Notes: generated by a model not told the origin, from the sequence alone. Positions 1-10,444 are shown, numbered from the stretch's first letter. The stretch: 64,000 nucleotides of DNA from Paracoccaceae bacterium (GCA_016778765.1 JADHOV010000001.1:1-64000), one strand, 5' to 3'. Program-made: numbers and translations.

Positions 1-1
1 T

Positions 2-78
<77 letters not shown>

Positions 79-275
79 CCAGGTAAACGCTTCATAAACC
101 TACTGCCAAAGGATCACAAGCCCCGAAGCAAAGAATTTGCAAGAGATTTTGATGAGCCAAGAAGGATAGGTTCAGAACTTTGCGGTTTTTTGTTTCGAGT
201 TCTAGAACAGAGGCTGCATAAGCGTTGGCTTTTCAACAGAGTCCAACCAGCCTAGCCGCGCATGAAGAGCCTTCG

Positions 276-2279
276 CTAGGCCGTAATGCGGGGCCGGCCT
301 GACACCACAGCGGTTAGTCGCGCTTCAATGAAAACCATGCGATTCTCTGCCTGCGTTTTTGAAATATCGCGCTGCCAGCTTAGCTCAAGCGCATCAGCCC
401 CTGCAGCCTTCGCCTGCGTTATCGCCTGATCCCTCAAAATCTGCTCAAGCGTTTCAAGCGCCAGTGTTTCTTGCGTAAAATCCTGCGTGCCCGCGCCACT
501 ATGGACGCGAAACACACCTTCTGTGGGCGCGGTCACCGTACCGCTGGCGCGCATCGTAATCTGCCCGACAACTGCGCCGATAGCATTTGCAACATCGCCA
601 TGCTGGGGAAGCAGCATTGGGCAGTTCAGGCGCGCCCCAACCGCGGGGTAATAGCTTGGCGCCGAAGCGCCCAAACCTACCACAGGCAGATTTAGGCCAG
701 CATCCAGTTTTATCAATCCACGATGCCCGCTTAGCCCACGTTCCAGCAAGATATGCCCTGCCAAATCTTGCGAGGCCAACCCAAAGCTTTGCTCTTCTTC
801 GGCAAAAGCCACGTCTAACAACGCAGTGGAGGTTTGGCGAGTGAGTTGATCGATTATCATATCCGCCATATCTTGTGGGCTTTTTGCCAACCGCTGCCCG
901 GCGCCCGTGCGCCGCCGCCCAAAAACGCTAAGGGCTTTTTGCGCCGCACCGCGATCCCAAAGTTGCGAAGCGCCCAGAAAATGGCTGGCATCCGAAGGCG
1001 TTAAAGCTGCAATTTGTATCACCCCCCGCGACAGCAAGCGGCGCAAAACCTGCTGCTCTAACCGACTTTTCAGCACCTTATCCAAGGGTTGAAAATCAAG
1101 GGTGAGGCGCTGATAAAGCGCCAGATCGCGGCCTTGTAGCCCTTGCATAGCCTGCCCCCCCGCAAGGCGGCGCACAAAACGCCCATCATATTCGCTTGGA
1201 AGCGCCGTATGGAGCTGACGATCTAACGCATCATGCACCAGATCGGGGGCCTCTATCGCCGCCAAGCAAATTGGCAAAACGCGTTTGGGCCCCAGCAAAA
1301 CGCCACCCTGCAACCCTTCAGATAAGAAATGAACTTCGCTATCGCCCCCCAAACCAGAGGTGCGCATAGCAACAGCCTCCACCATGGTGCGATAAGGGCC
1401 CACTTGGGCCCCCTGCGGATCCAGCGCTGGTTGCCCGTTGAGCAAAACGGCAATATCCGTGGTGGTGCCACCAATATCAGAAACCAAAGCTGTTTTTTCA
1501 CCGGTGAGCCACCGCGCGCCTACCAGCGAGGCAGCAGGCCCGCTTAGAATGGTCTCGATGGGTTTGTCGCGCGCCAGTTGCGCCGAAATCAAGGCCCCAT
1601 CGCCGCGCACCACCATCAAAGGCGCCAGAATACCAAGCGCCGTTAATTTGAAGCTTGCCCGCTCGATCAAAGCATCAATCATCCCAATCAAACGGGCATT
1701 TAACACCGATGTGAGCGCCCGCTTTGGCCCATTTAATTTCGAGGATAGCTGATAAGACGCGCTGACCGGCTTTCCCGAGACCGCGCGGATAAGCTGGCTG
1801 GCCGCTTCTTCATGCGCCGGATTGCGCGTGGCGAACTGCCCGGCCACGGCAAAAGCTGACACCCCGGTTTGCGCCTCTACCCAGCTTTGCAAGGCGCGCA
1901 GATCCAAAGGCTGCTGCTCCGATCCTGAATGATCATGCCCCCCGGGTAATTCGATGGCCGGATCACCGGCCAATACCTCAGACAGGCCATGGCGGATCAG
2001 ATCACCGGGGCGAAACCCGATATAGACCAATCCCACCCGTCCGCCTTGCCCTTCAACCAACGCGTTCGTGGCCAATGTGGTTGATAGCGAGGCCATCGCA
2101 ATCTCTTCCGGTTTGATCCGCGAGGCGGCCAAAACCGCCGCGACAGCCTTGCCAATGCCCTCGGCCAAATCTGCGCGCGTGGTTAAGGATTTTGCGCTGG
2201 CGATCACTTCTGTTTCATCGCGCAGCAAAACTGCATCCGTAAAAGTACCACCCGTATCAACGCCCAGTAAAACGGCCAT
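276..2279 (-). CDS. Hydantoinase/oxoprolinase family protein (HyuA-like)
   Basis: This 667-residue protein starts with a sugar-kinase-like nucleotide-binding motif, DTGGTFTD at residues 8-15. A second phosphate motif, DIGGTTTD, lies near the middle, the arrangement of the Hydantoinase_A_N plus Hydantoinase_A domains. Family members are ATP-dependent amidohydrolases of hydantoins or 5-oxoproline, or subunits of acetone-type carboxylases. Those enzymes need a HyuB-like partner, and none lies next to this gene, so the substrate cannot be called. Length is normal for a stand-alone member. An AGAGGA ribosome site sits just before the ATG. Family is secure, function is not. Confidence 0.85.
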   Translation of the reverse strand: MAVLLGVDTGGTFTDAVLLRDETEVIASAKSLTTRADLAEGIGKAVAAVLAASRIKPEEIAMASLSTTLATNALVEGQGGRVGLVYIGFRPGDLIRHGLSEVLAGDPAIELPGGHDHSGSEQQPLDLRALQSWVEAQTGVSAFAVAGQFATRNPAHEEAASQLIRAVSGKPVSASYQLSSKLNGPKRALTSVLNARLIGMIDALIERASFKLTALGILAPLMVVRGDGALISAQLARDKPIETILSGPAASLVGARWLTGEKTALVSDIGGTTTDIAVLLNGQPALDPQGAQVGPYRTMVEAVAMRTSGLGGDSEVHFLSEGLQGGVLLGPKRVLPICLAAIEAPDLVHDALDRQLHTALPSEYDGRFVRRLAGGQAMQGLQGRDLALYQRLTLDFQPLDKVLKSRLEQQVLRRLLSRGVIQIAALTPSDASHFLGASQLWDRGAAQKALSVFGRRRTGAGQRLAKSPQDMADMIIDQLTRQTSTALLDVAFAEEEQSFGLASQDLAGHILLERGLSGHRGLIKLDAGLNLPVVGLGASAPSYYPAVGARLNCPMLLPQHGDVANAIGAVVGQITMRASGTVTAPTEGVFRVHSGAGTQDFTQETLALETLEQILRDQAITQAKAAGADALELSWQRDISKTQAENRMVFIEARLTAVVSGRPRITA

Positions 2280-2396
2280 CTGATCCTCTTAATGATTGAC
2301 TGTTGCAGTTGCCTCCGCCCGCACCTAGTCGCAATTAAAGCCAAAAGAAAGACAGATTACGACACAAAGCCGCGGATCAAAGCCGCTTTCGACCGG

Positions 2397-3431
2397 TTAA
2401 AGTTTTTCAAGCTGCGCTTGCGCCCAAATCGCTGCTTCTGCGACCGTTGGGTCAGGATCTGATTGCAGGCGGGCGGCCACCGCTGCCAACTCAACCTGCT
2501 GTGAATTTCCAATCGCATAAAGTACATTGCGTATAAAACGATCACGGCCGATTCGTTTGATCGGACTGCCCGAAAATTTCTGGCGAAATTCCGCATCCTT
2601 TAGCATCGCCAGCTTGGCCAATTTTGGCGCGGTTAAATCTTCGCGCGCGTGAAAGCGCATATCTTGTGCGATTTGTGCAAATTTATTCCACGGGCATGCC
2701 GCCAAACAATCATCGCAACCATAAATGCGATTTCCCATCTGCGCCCGTAAATCAAGATCCACCGGGCCTTTATGTTCAATCGTCAGATAGGAAATGCAAC
2801 GCCGCGCATCCAGCTGATATGGCGCTGGAAAAGCCTGCGTCGGGCAAGCCTGCAAACACGCCTGACAGGATCCGCAATGATCCGGCTCTTTTTCATCCAG
2901 CGGCAAATCGAGCGTTGTAAAAATGGCGCCCAAGAAAAACCAATTGCCCAGCGATCGGCTGACCAAATTGGTATGTTTGCCTTGCCAGCCAAGCCCAGCA
3001 GCCTGCGCCAAAGGTTTTTCTGGCACCGGCGCCGTATCCACAAACACTTTAACAGCGCCACCCTGCTCAGCGATCAACCAACGGGCTAAGGCTTTCAGAC
3101 GCTTTTTAATAACATCATGGTAATCTTTATTTCGGGCATAAACAGAAATTGTACCGCGATCCGGCTGCGCCAAAACCGCCATCGGATCTTCGCTGGGCGC
3201 GTAGGACCGCGCCAGCATTATAACCGATTTCGCCTCTGGCCACAGGGCGCTGGGATCCGAACGCCAGGCTTGGCGATCCTCCAGCCAAGCCATTTGTCCG
3301 TGATAATTTTTGGCCAAAAACGCGCGCAAATCGGCCTCCATCTGGGGTACGGCCGAGGGTTGGCAAATCGCCAGTTGATCAAAGCCTTCCCCCTTGGCCT
3401 GCGCCAAAAGCCGCTGTTTAAGCTCTTGCAT
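2397..3431 (-). CDS. queG: Epoxyqueuosine reductase QueG
   Basis: QueG reduces epoxyqueuosine to queuosine in tRNAs for Asn, Asp, His and Tyr, using cobalamin and two [4Fe-4S] clusters in the cytosol. The two ferredoxin-like clusters are visible as [12 protein letters not shown] and [11 protein letters not shown], and the VDTAPVPEK segment matches the conserved active-site region. A HEAT-like C-terminus follows. The frame is open to a GTG at 3479, but the ATG at 3431 ([12 protein letters not shown]) aligns better with family N-termini and gives 344 aa. The upstream gst stop is close, so the two are probably one operon. Confidence 0.93.
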   Translation of the reverse strand: MQELKQRLLAQAKGEGFDQLAICQPSAVPQMEADLRAFLAKNYHGQMAWLEDRQAWRSDPSALWPEAKSVIMLARSYAPSEDPMAVLAQPDRGTISVYARNKDYHDVIKKRLKALARWLIAEQGGAVKVFVDTAPVPEKPLAQAAGLGWQGKHTNLVSRSLGNWFFLGAIFTTLDLPLDEKEPDHCGSCQACLQACPTQAFPAPYQLDARRCISYLTIEHKGPVDLDLRAQMGNRIYGCDDCLAACPWNKFAQIAQDMRFHAREDLTAPKLAKLAMLKDAEFRQKFSGSPIKRIGRDRFIRNVLYAIGNSQQVELAAVAARLQSDPDPTVAEAAIWAQAQLEKL

Positions 3432-3485
3432 CAGATCCCGCGCCCAATATAGGGCGCCGCGCCTCTGCCTGAGCCGCACGCCATG

Positions 3486-4151
3486 TTAGAAATCCAAATC
3501 ATTATAATGTTTAGGCGGTGGAAACCCCGGCACTTGATCCGCCAGAATACTTCGGAACGCGGGGCGAGATTTGATTTTAGCGTACCAATCTTTCACAATA
3601 GCCGAACGGTTCCAATCCACATCTGAAATATAATCAAGCACTGACAGATGCGCGGCAGCTGCAAAATCTGCCAGCGTCATCTGATCCCCCGCAAGCCAGC
3701 GGCGCTGATCCAACAGCTCAGACATATAATCAAGATGAAATTTTATCGCCTTCATACCTGCAATCACGTGTTTGCTTTCGGGAAAACCCTCACCGGTGAT
3801 TTTCTTGATCACCCGCTCATTTAGCAATTTTACCGTCACGTCTTTGTGAAACTTATCATCAAACCACGCGATCAAACGGCGCATTTCGTATTTGTCCAAA
3901 GCGGTTTTGGGCAGCAGCGCTGGATCGGGGTATAAATCCTCAAGAAATTCGCAAATCGCACCGCTTTGAGTGAGATAGCCGCTTTCATGCCGCAAAATCG
4001 GAACTTGCCCAGCCGGATTACGGCGCAAAAAATCCGTGCTGCGCTCCCAGTATTTTTCATCGACCAGCTCAACCTCAACGCGTTTTTCAGCAAGGGTCAG
4101 CCGAATTTTCCGACAAAACGGCGAGAGAGGGGCATGATACAAGCGCAGCAT
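3486..4151 (-). CDS. Glutathione S-transferase family protein
   Basis: A 221-residue soluble protein with an N-terminal thioredoxin-like GST domain (LYHAPLSPFCRKIRLTLAEK, residues 3-22) and an all-helical C-terminal domain ending in the LADFAAAAHLS segment typical of GSTs. The Ser/Cys pair in SPFCRK is where the family activates glutathione. The substrate is unknown. It sits immediately upstream of queG with a short gap and the same direction, so co-transcription is likely without implying a shared pathway. The gshA gene that supplies glutathione is elsewhere in the window. Confidence 0.88.
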   Translation of the reverse strand: MLRLYHAPLSPFCRKIRLTLAEKRVEVELVDEKYWERSTDFLRRNPAGQVPILRHESGYLTQSGAICEFLEDLYPDPALLPKTALDKYEMRRLIAWFDDKFHKDVTVKLLNERVIKKITGEGFPESKHVIAGMKAIKFHLDYMSELLDQRRWLAGDQMTLADFAAAAHLSVLDYISDVDWNRSAIVKDWYAKIKSRPAFRSILADQVPGFPPPKHYNDLDF

Positions 4152-4289
4152 TTCAGACTTTCAAAACAAATAACGTCTCACTTTGAATGCCTTGTCAGAG
4201 CGGGTTTTTCAATCCTTCAAACGCCAATTTATCCTGCTTGGCACGATTATATCGCCTAAGCCGGTTTGCCAAAGACTTGTCTGACAAAG

Positions 4290-4331
4290 GCAGCGCGCTT
4301 GGGCTCTTTTAACCAAGGGCCCAAGCGCTGC
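4290..4331 (-). terminator. Hairpin downstream of gltB
   Basis: Arms GCAGC-GC-GCTTGGGC (4290-4304) and GCCCAAGC-GCTGC (4319-4331) form a 13-bp stem with a two-base bulge and a 14-base loop. It begins about six bases after the gltB stop codon. The following bases on the minus strand are only weakly T-rich (CTTTGTC), so this may act as a transcript-stabilising hairpin as much as a terminator. Confidence 0.6.
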
Positions 4332-4336
4332 TGGGC

Positions 4337-7300
4337 TTATTCAGCCGGAATACTTTTGGATTCATCCGATAAAGGATGCGGCAGATGCACCAACATCTCT
4401 TTAGGGCACACTTGCAAAAAGTGGTCTTTTTCCACATCCCATTGGCGCAAAATATCATGCGCCTTAGGGCTGCCAGTTTCTTCAGCATGGCGTGAAATCA
4501 AAGATTTCAACTGCTCTTGCCAATGCACAATCTTGACCGGACAGGTGACCAATGTTTCCATATTCATCCGGCTTTGCGCCAGCGAGTCTGGATCATAAAT
4601 ATAGGCCATGCCACCCGTCATACCGGCGCCAAAATTGGCCCCGACAGTGCCCAGAATTACCGCAACGCCGCCGGTCATATATTCGCATCCATTGCTGCCG
4701 CAGCCTTCAACCACAGCCTTGGCACCTGAATTGCGCACGCCAAAGCGCTCACCGGCGCGCCCGCTTGCGAATAAATGGCCATCGGTGGCGCCATAAAGGA
4801 CTGTGTTGCCGATAATTGTATTATCCGCCGCCACCAAGGGGCTGGTCATTGCAGGGCGCACCACAATCATGCCCCCTGACAGCCCTTTACCAACATAATC
4901 ATTGGCATCCCCCGACACTTGCAGCTTCAGCCCGGGCGCGGCAAAGGCGCCCAAAGATTGGCCCGCGCTGCCGGTAAGCTTGATCGTTAGGTGATCCTCT
5001 TGCAGCGCATTGCGCATACCGAATTTGGTTACGATATGGCTGGATATGCGCGTGCCGACAGTGCGGTGGGTGTTTTGAACCGAATAAGACAGCTGCATTT
5101 TTTCGCCATCTTGTAAAAACCGCGCCGCGTCGCGCACAATCTCAGCATCCAGCGTATCGGGAACCGTATTGCGGGGACGGTCACGGTTATACACAACCGT
5201 GTCAGCCCCATCGACGCGGATCAAAAGTGGGTTCAAGTCCAGATCATCCAAATGTTCGGCGCCCCGGCTGACTTGCCCGAGCAGATCGGCCCGACCAATG
5301 ATCTCATCCAATGAGCGCGCGCCAATGCTCGCCAGAATTTCGCGCACCTCTTGCGCATAGAAGGTGATCAAATTCACGACTTTATCCGCAGAGCCGGTAA
5401 ATTTTGAGCGCAGCTCTTCGTTTTGCGTGCACACGCCGACCGGGCATGTGTTGGATTGGCACTGCCGCACCATAATACAGCCCATCGCAATCAATGCTGC
5501 GGTACCGATGCCAAATTCTTCGGCCCCCATCATCGCAGCCATGATGATATCACGACCCGTGCGCAAACCGCCATCGGTGCGCAAAGTAATGCGGTCGCGC
5601 AGATTGTTCATCGCCAACACTTGATGGGCCTCGGTCAATCCCATTTCCCATGGCAAGCCGGCAAATTTGATCGAGGTTGCCGGAGAGGCACCAGTGCCCC
5701 CATTATGGCCGGAAATCAGAATCACATCTGCTTCAGCTTTTGCAACCCCGGCCGCGATCGTACCCACGCCCGAAGAGGCGACCAATTTAACTGTCACTTT
5801 GCAGCGCGGGTTGATTTGTTTCAAATCATAGATCAGCTGCGCCAAATCCTCGATCGAATAAATATCGTGATGTGGAGGCGGGGAAATTAACGTAACGCCC
5901 TTGGTAGAATGGCGCAAACGGGCGATCAAATCGGTGACCTTCATGCCCGGCAGCTGACCGCCTTCACCTGGTTTTGCTCCTTGCGCGACCTTGATCTCAA
6001 GCTCTTCACATTGGTTGAGATATTCCGCAGTCACGCCAAAGCGGCCCGAAGCAACTTGCTTGATTTTCGCCGATGGGTTGTCACCATTGGGTTCGGGGTG
6101 AAAATGCGCGGGATCCTCGCCCCCTTCGCCGCTATCCGATTTGGCCCCGATACGGTTCATCGCGACGTTTAGCGTTTTATGCGCTTCCGGGCTTAAGGCC
6201 CCCAAAGACATACCCGGCGTCACAAAACGCCGGCGAATCGCGGTGATGCTTTCCACTTCCTCTAATGGCACAGGATCACCGATCGGCTTCACAGCCAGCA
6301 AATCGCGCAAATGAATTGGCGGGTTTGATTGCATGCGGGCAGAATATTGTTTCCATAAATCAAAGCTGGCCCGATCACAGGCGGTTTGCATCATATGCAT
6401 GGTCTGGGCCTCCCAAGCGTGGGTTTCACCAGTTTTGCGCGATTTATAAAACCCGCCCATCGGCAAAACACCCGTGGCACCCTGCCAAGCGGCCGCGTGA
6501 ATTTCTTCTGCTTTTTTCTGCACGCCGCTGACGCCAATGCCCGAAATCCGGCTCATCAAGCCCGGGAAATATTCAGCGCACATCGCACGGCTAAGCCCAA
6601 CAGCTTCAAAATTCAAACCGCCCCGATAGGAAGAAATCACCGAAATACCCATTTTCGACATGATTTTCAGCAAGCCTTGATCGATCGCCTCGCGATAGCG
6701 CGACACAACCTCTGTCAGGGTCCCGTTCAGCAAGCCGCGCTCAATCCGATCGTTCAAACTGTCCTCGGCCAAATAGGCATTCACCACCGTTGCCCCCGAG
6801 CCAATCAAAACCGCAAAATAATGCGGATCAATGCATTCTGCAGACCGCACATTCAGCGAACAGAACGTACGCAAGCCTTTGCGGGTGAGATGGCTGTGCA
6901 CCGCGGAGGTGGCCAAAATCATCGGCATGGCGATTTTTTCTGCGTTAGAGGCGTGATCGCTCAAAACCAAATGACCCGCCCCCGAACGTACGGCATCTTC
7001 TGCCTCTGCCCGGATGCGCTCCAAGCCTGTTTGCAGAGCTGATGGCCCCGAGCCGACGGCAAAGCTACAGTCAATCTCAACCATTGGCGCGTTAAAATGC
7101 CGGGTCAATTCCTCCCATTGCGCATTTCCAACGAAGGGGCTGTCAAGCACCAGAATTTCAGTTTGCGCGCTGCTTTCATCCAATACGTTTTTAAGATTTC
7201 CAAATCGCGTTTTCAGGCTCATCACGCGGTATTCGCGCAAGCTGTCAATCGGCGGGTTGGTCACTTGCGAGAAATTTTGCCGGAAATAATGCGACAAGGG

Positions 7301-8890
7301 GCGATATTTTTTCGACAAGACCGCGCTCGGCGTATCATCACCCATCGATGCCAGCGTTTCTTTGCCATCTTCGGCCATCGGCGCCAGAATTTGTTCGAGC
7401 TCTTCGATCGAATATCCCGCAGCAATCTGCCTTTGACGCAAATCTGCGCCGGTAAACAGCGGGGCTTCGGTGACGCTTGCCAAAGGCGCGTCTAATTCGT
7501 TGATTTTTTCAACCCAGCTGCCAAAGGGCTGCGCGGCCGCCAATTTATCTTTGATCGCTGTGTCATGGTATAATTTTCCATCACTCATATCGACCGCGAG
7601 CAATTGCCCCGGGCCCAAAGCGCCCTTTTCGCGCACCGTGGCCTCGTCAACCGGCACCATGCCGGTTTCGGATCCGGCGATCAGCAAGCCGTCGCCTGTC
7701 ACCACATAACGCATCGGGCGCAATCCATTACGGTCCAGCCCAGCGCAAACCCAGCGACCATCGGTCATCGCCAACGCCGCAGGGCCATCCCATGGCTCCA
7801 TCACCGAATTGCAATAAGAATACATATCCCGCCAAGCATCGGGCAGGTCTTTGCCCTGCTTTGACCAGGTTTCAGGCACTAACATGGTTTTCGCCATTGG
7901 CGCATTGCGCCCAGCGCGCACCAAGGCCTCGAACACCGCGTCAAGCGCCGCAGAATCAGAAGAGCCACTTGGCACGATGGGTTTGATGTCTTCAGCCGTC
8001 TCGCCAAATGCCGTACTTGCCATGCGAATTTCATGGCTTTTCATCCAATTCACATTGCCTTTCAGCGTGTTGATTTCGCCATTATGCGCGAGCATCCGAA
8101 ACGGCTGCGCCAACCACCATTGCGGAAAAGTGTTTGTGGAATAGCGCTGATGATAGATGGCAAAGGCGCTGGTGAAGCGCTCATCCATCAAATCAGGATA
8201 GAACACCGCCACCTGTTCGGCCAGCATCATGCCCTTGTAAATGATCGACCGGCAAGATAGCGAGGCGATGTAAAGTTGTCCGACACCCGACGCGGCCGCA
8301 GATTTTTCAATTCGGCGACGGATCACGTAGAGATCGCGCTCAAACGTTTCTTCATCTACCCCTTTGGAGTTGCTGATCAGAATTTGTTCAATTTCGGGCC
8401 GCGTTGCGTTGGCTTTTTCGCCTAAACAACTGACCTCAACGGGCACGTGCCGCCATCCATAGATATAATAGCCCATCCGCAAAACTTCGCTTTCAACGAT
8501 GCTTCTGCAGGTTTCTTGAGCGCCAAAATCTGCGCGGGGTAGAAACACCTGCCCCACGGCCACCAGCTCATCCTGGCGCGGTTCATGCCCCGTCCGGCGG
8601 ATTTGATCATAGAAAAACCGCACGGGTATTTGCACGTGGATGCCGGCACCGTCGCCGGTTTTGCCATCTGCATCCACAGCACCGCGGTGCCAAACCGCTT
8701 TCAACGCGGCAATGCCATTTTCAACAACTTTGCGGCTGGCCTTGCCATTGATCGAAACCACCAAACCTACGCCGCATGAGGCATGCTCATCCTCTTCGCG
8801 ATACAGGCTGTTCTGCGTCATCCATTGGCGCTTTTGTTCCTGTTGCTTCATCCAATCTGGCCCAAAGCCCGTGGTGTTTTCATGTGTCAT
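4337..8890 (-). CDS. gltB: Glutamate synthase (NADPH) large subunit
   Basis: The 1517-residue GOGAT alpha chain takes the amide of glutamine and transfers it to 2-oxoglutarate, giving two glutamates. The N-terminal amidotransferase has its catalytic cysteine at residue 39 (HASCGVGLV), implying removal of a 38-residue propeptide. The central and FMN-binding synthase domains follow, with the 3Fe-4S cysteines in the CIMVRQCQSNTCPVGVC segment. The C-terminal GXGXG beta-helix domain has the repeated NTVLYGATDGHLFASGRAGE type of sequence. It pairs with gltD 78 bases upstream in the same direction, with AAGGAGAT before the ATG. Confidence 0.98.
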   Translation of the reverse strand: MTHENTTGFGPDWMKQQEQKRQWMTQNSLYREEDEHASCGVGLVVSINGKASRKVVENGIAALKAVWHRGAVDADGKTGDGAGIHVQIPVRFFYDQIRRTGHEPRQDELVAVGQVFLPRADFGAQETCRSIVESEVLRMGYYIYGWRHVPVEVSCLGEKANATRPEIEQILISNSKGVDEETFERDLYVIRRRIEKSAAASGVGQLYIASLSCRSIIYKGMMLAEQVAVFYPDLMDERFTSAFAIYHQRYSTNTFPQWWLAQPFRMLAHNGEINTLKGNVNWMKSHEIRMASTAFGETAEDIKPIVPSGSSDSAALDAVFEALVRAGRNAPMAKTMLVPETWSKQGKDLPDAWRDMYSYCNSVMEPWDGPAALAMTDGRWVCAGLDRNGLRPMRYVVTGDGLLIAGSETGMVPVDEATVREKGALGPGQLLAVDMSDGKLYHDTAIKDKLAAAQPFGSWVEKINELDAPLASVTEAPLFTGADLRQRQIAAGYSIEELEQILAPMAEDGKETLASMGDDTPSAVLSKKYRPLSHYFRQNFSQVTNPPIDSLREYRVMSLKTRFGNLKNVLDESSAQTEILVLDSPFVGNAQWEELTRHFNAPMVEIDCSFAVGSGPSALQTGLERIRAEAEDAVRSGAGHLVLSDHASNAEKIAMPMILATSAVHSHLTRKGLRTFCSLNVRSAECIDPHYFAVLIGSGATVVNAYLAEDSLNDRIERGLLNGTLTEVVSRYREAIDQGLLKIMSKMGISVISSYRGGLNFEAVGLSRAMCAEYFPGLMSRISGIGVSGVQKKAEEIHAAAWQGATGVLPMGGFYKSRKTGETHAWEAQTMHMMQTACDRASFDLWKQYSARMQSNPPIHLRDLLAVKPIGDPVPLEEVESITAIRRRFVTPGMSLGALSPEAHKTLNVAMNRIGAKSDSGEGGEDPAHFHPEPNGDNPSAKIKQVASGRFGVTAEYLNQCEELEIKVAQGAKPGEGGQLPGMKVTDLIARLRHSTKGVTLISPPPHHDIYSIEDLAQLIYDLKQINPRCKVTVKLVASSGVGTIAAGVAKAEADVILISGHNGGTGASPATSIKFAGLPWEMGLTEAHQVLAMNNLRDRITLRTDGGLRTGRDIIMAAMMGAEEFGIGTAALIAMGCIMVRQCQSNTCPVGVCTQNEELRSKFTGSADKVVNLITFYAQEVREILASIGARSLDEIIGRADLLGQVSRGAEHLDDLDLNPLLIRVDGADTVVYNRDRPRNTVPDTLDAEIVRDAARFLQDGEKMQLSYSVQNTHRTVGTRISSHIVTKFGMRNALQEDHLTIKLTGSAGQSLGAFAAPGLKLQVSGDANDYVGKGLSGGMIVVRPAMTSPLVAADNTIIGNTVLYGATDGHLFASGRAGERFGVRNSGAKAVVEGCGSNGCEYMTGGVAVILGTVGANFGAGMTGGMAYIYDPDSLAQSRMNMETLVTCPVKIVHWQEQLKSLISRHAEETGSPKAHDILRQWDVEKDHFLQVCPKEMLVHLPHPLSDESKSIPAE

Positions 8891-8901
8891 GGATCATCTC
8901 C

Positions 8902-8964
8902 TTATGCGGCGGCGACCAATTTGCCCGAAGCCATTTCATGGCGGGCGTCGGCGCGGCCTTTCAT
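8902..8964 (-). CDS. Candidate 20-codon ORF between gltD and gltB
   Basis: After the gltD stop, an ATG at 8964 opens a 20-codon frame (MKGRADARHEMASGKLVAAA). Its stop is part of TAAGGAGAT, the gltB ribosome-binding site. Such an arrangement would allow translational coupling into gltB. The ATG has no clear Shine-Dalgarno of its own, and the frame is short enough to arise by chance. I list it as a possibility only. Confidence 0.25.
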   Translation of the reverse strand: MKGRADARHEMASGKLVAAA

Positions 8965-8968
8965 CTTG

Positions 8969-10444
8969 TTATTCTGCGGCGATAGCAGCCGAAGGTTGCA
9001 GCTCGGCAATGATGGCATTGGCCGTATCCTGCCCATCTTTGATGGCCCAAACCACCAATGAGGCTCCGCGCACGATATCGCCCACTGCGTAAACCCCCGG
9101 AAGCGCTGTTTTTCCGCTTCCAAACGCGGCTTTTATCGTTCCCCAGCGGGTCACGGGCAATTCGGGTTGGTCAAATAAATGCGGTAGATCTTCCGGTTCA
9201 AAACCCAGCGCTTTGATCACCAGATCCGCCTTTTCGACATAGCGGCTGCCTTCGATCACCTCGGGCATCCGCCGTCCGGTGGCATCAGGCGCCCCAAGGC
9301 GCATTTTATGCCCCAGCACGCCGCGCACAGGGCCGGCTTGCGCTGCAACCGCTTTCACATCCTGAATGTTCGTATCATCCACAAACGCTTCGGGCGCAGA
9401 TAGCCATTCAAAAACAACGCCTTCTTCTTCAGCATTTTCAACTTCCCGCTGCGATCCGGGCATATTGGCGCGGTCGCGGCGATACATGCATTTTACCGAG
9501 GTGGCCCCTTGGCGGATCGCCGTGCGCACGCAATCCATCGCCGTATCCCCACCGCCGATCACCACCACGTTTTTTTCGGCAGCATTCAACGCACCGCTGG
9601 TAAATTCTGGCACGTCATCGCCAAAATTTTCACGGTTTGACGTGGCCAGAAAGTCGAGCGCTTGCACAACGCCCGAGAGCGCGCCGCCCGGAACGTCCAA
9701 ATCGCGGATTTTGTAAACGCCAGTAGCCACAATCACGGCATCATGCTGCGCGCGCAGGTCCTCAAACGTGATATCTTCGCCGATATTGCAATTCAACTTA
9801 AGCGTCACCCCGCCATCAACCAATTGCTGGTTGCGGCGCATAACAATGTCTTTTTCCAGCTTGAAGCCGGGAATACCATAGGTGAGCAATCCACCTGCCC
9901 GGTCATAGCGGTCATAAATCGTAACCTGAAACCCCGCCCGGCGCAGCCGATCTGCAGCGGCTAACCCACCGGGCCCTGCGCCAATAATACCAACCGATTT
10001 ATCAAGCTCACGTGCAGGTGATAAAGGCTGCACCCAGCCTTCTTGCCATGCGGTATCGGTGATATATTTCTCGACAGCCCCAATCGTGACAGTTTCATGC
10101 CCCGATTGCTCGATCACGCAATTGCCCTCGCACAGACGGTCTTGCGGACAGATCCGCCCGCAGATCTCCGGAAAACTATTGGTCGCCTGCGACACCTCAT
10201 AGGCTTCTTGTAGGCGGCCCTCGGCGGTTAAGTGCAACCAATCGGGGATGTTGTTGTGAAGCGGGCAATGCGACTGGCAATAAGGCACCCCGCATTGGCT
10301 ACAGCGGCTGGCCTGCTCTTTTGCCTTCTCGGCTGCGAATTCGGCGTATATTTCTTTGAAATCTTCTGAACGCTCGGTTGCGCTGCGTTTTTTTGGCATA
10401 TCGCGTTCGATCGACACGAATTTTAACATTGGCTGCTTGGCCAT
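8969..10444 (-). CDS. gltD: Glutamate synthase (NADPH) small subunit
   Basis: This 491-residue beta subunit passes electrons from NADPH through FAD and iron-sulfur clusters to the GltB chain. The N-terminal cysteine-rich region (CSQCGVPYCQSHCPLHNNIP, then CGRICPQDRLCEGNC) binds [4Fe-4S] clusters. Residues around 150-165 hold the FAD motif GAGPGGLAAADRLRRAG, and VVIGGGDTAMDCVRTAIRQG is the NADPH-binding fold. A strong AGGAGG stands before the ATG. Gene order gltD then gltB, same strand, indicates one operon for ammonium assimilation. Confidence 0.98.
   Translation of the reverse strand: MAKQPMLKFVSIERDMPKKRSATERSEDFKEIYAEFAAEKAKEQASRCSQCGVPYCQSHCPLHNNIPDWLHLTAEGRLQEAYEVSQATNSFPEICGRICPQDRLCEGNCVIEQSGHETVTIGAVEKYITDTAWQEGWVQPLSPARELDKSVGIIGAGPGGLAAADRLRRAGFQVTIYDRYDRAGGLLTYGIPGFKLEKDIVMRRNQQLVDGGVTLKLNCNIGEDITFEDLRAQHDAVIVATGVYKIRDLDVPGGALSGVVQALDFLATSNRENFGDDVPEFTSGALNAAEKNVVVIGGGDTAMDCVRTAIRQGATSVKCMYRRDRANMPGSQREVENAEEEGVVFEWLSAPEAFVDDTNIQDVKAVAAQAGPVRGVLGHKMRLGAPDATGRRMPEVIEGSRYVEKADLVIKALGFEPEDLPHLFDQPELPVTRWGTIKAAFGSGKTALPGVYAVGDIVRGASLVVWAIKDGQDTANAIIAELQPSAAIAAE

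Noticed and set aside
170-208. GTTCAGAAC and GTTCTAGAAC near-palindromes, considered as SOS boxes
   Set aside because: The alphaproteobacterial LexA site is GTTC-N7-GTTC; this spacing does not match.
6386-7042. A 218-codon plus-strand frame within gltB, and others such as 5423-5890
   Set aside because: All lie antisense to a full-length, motif-complete gltB and show no protein-family features.
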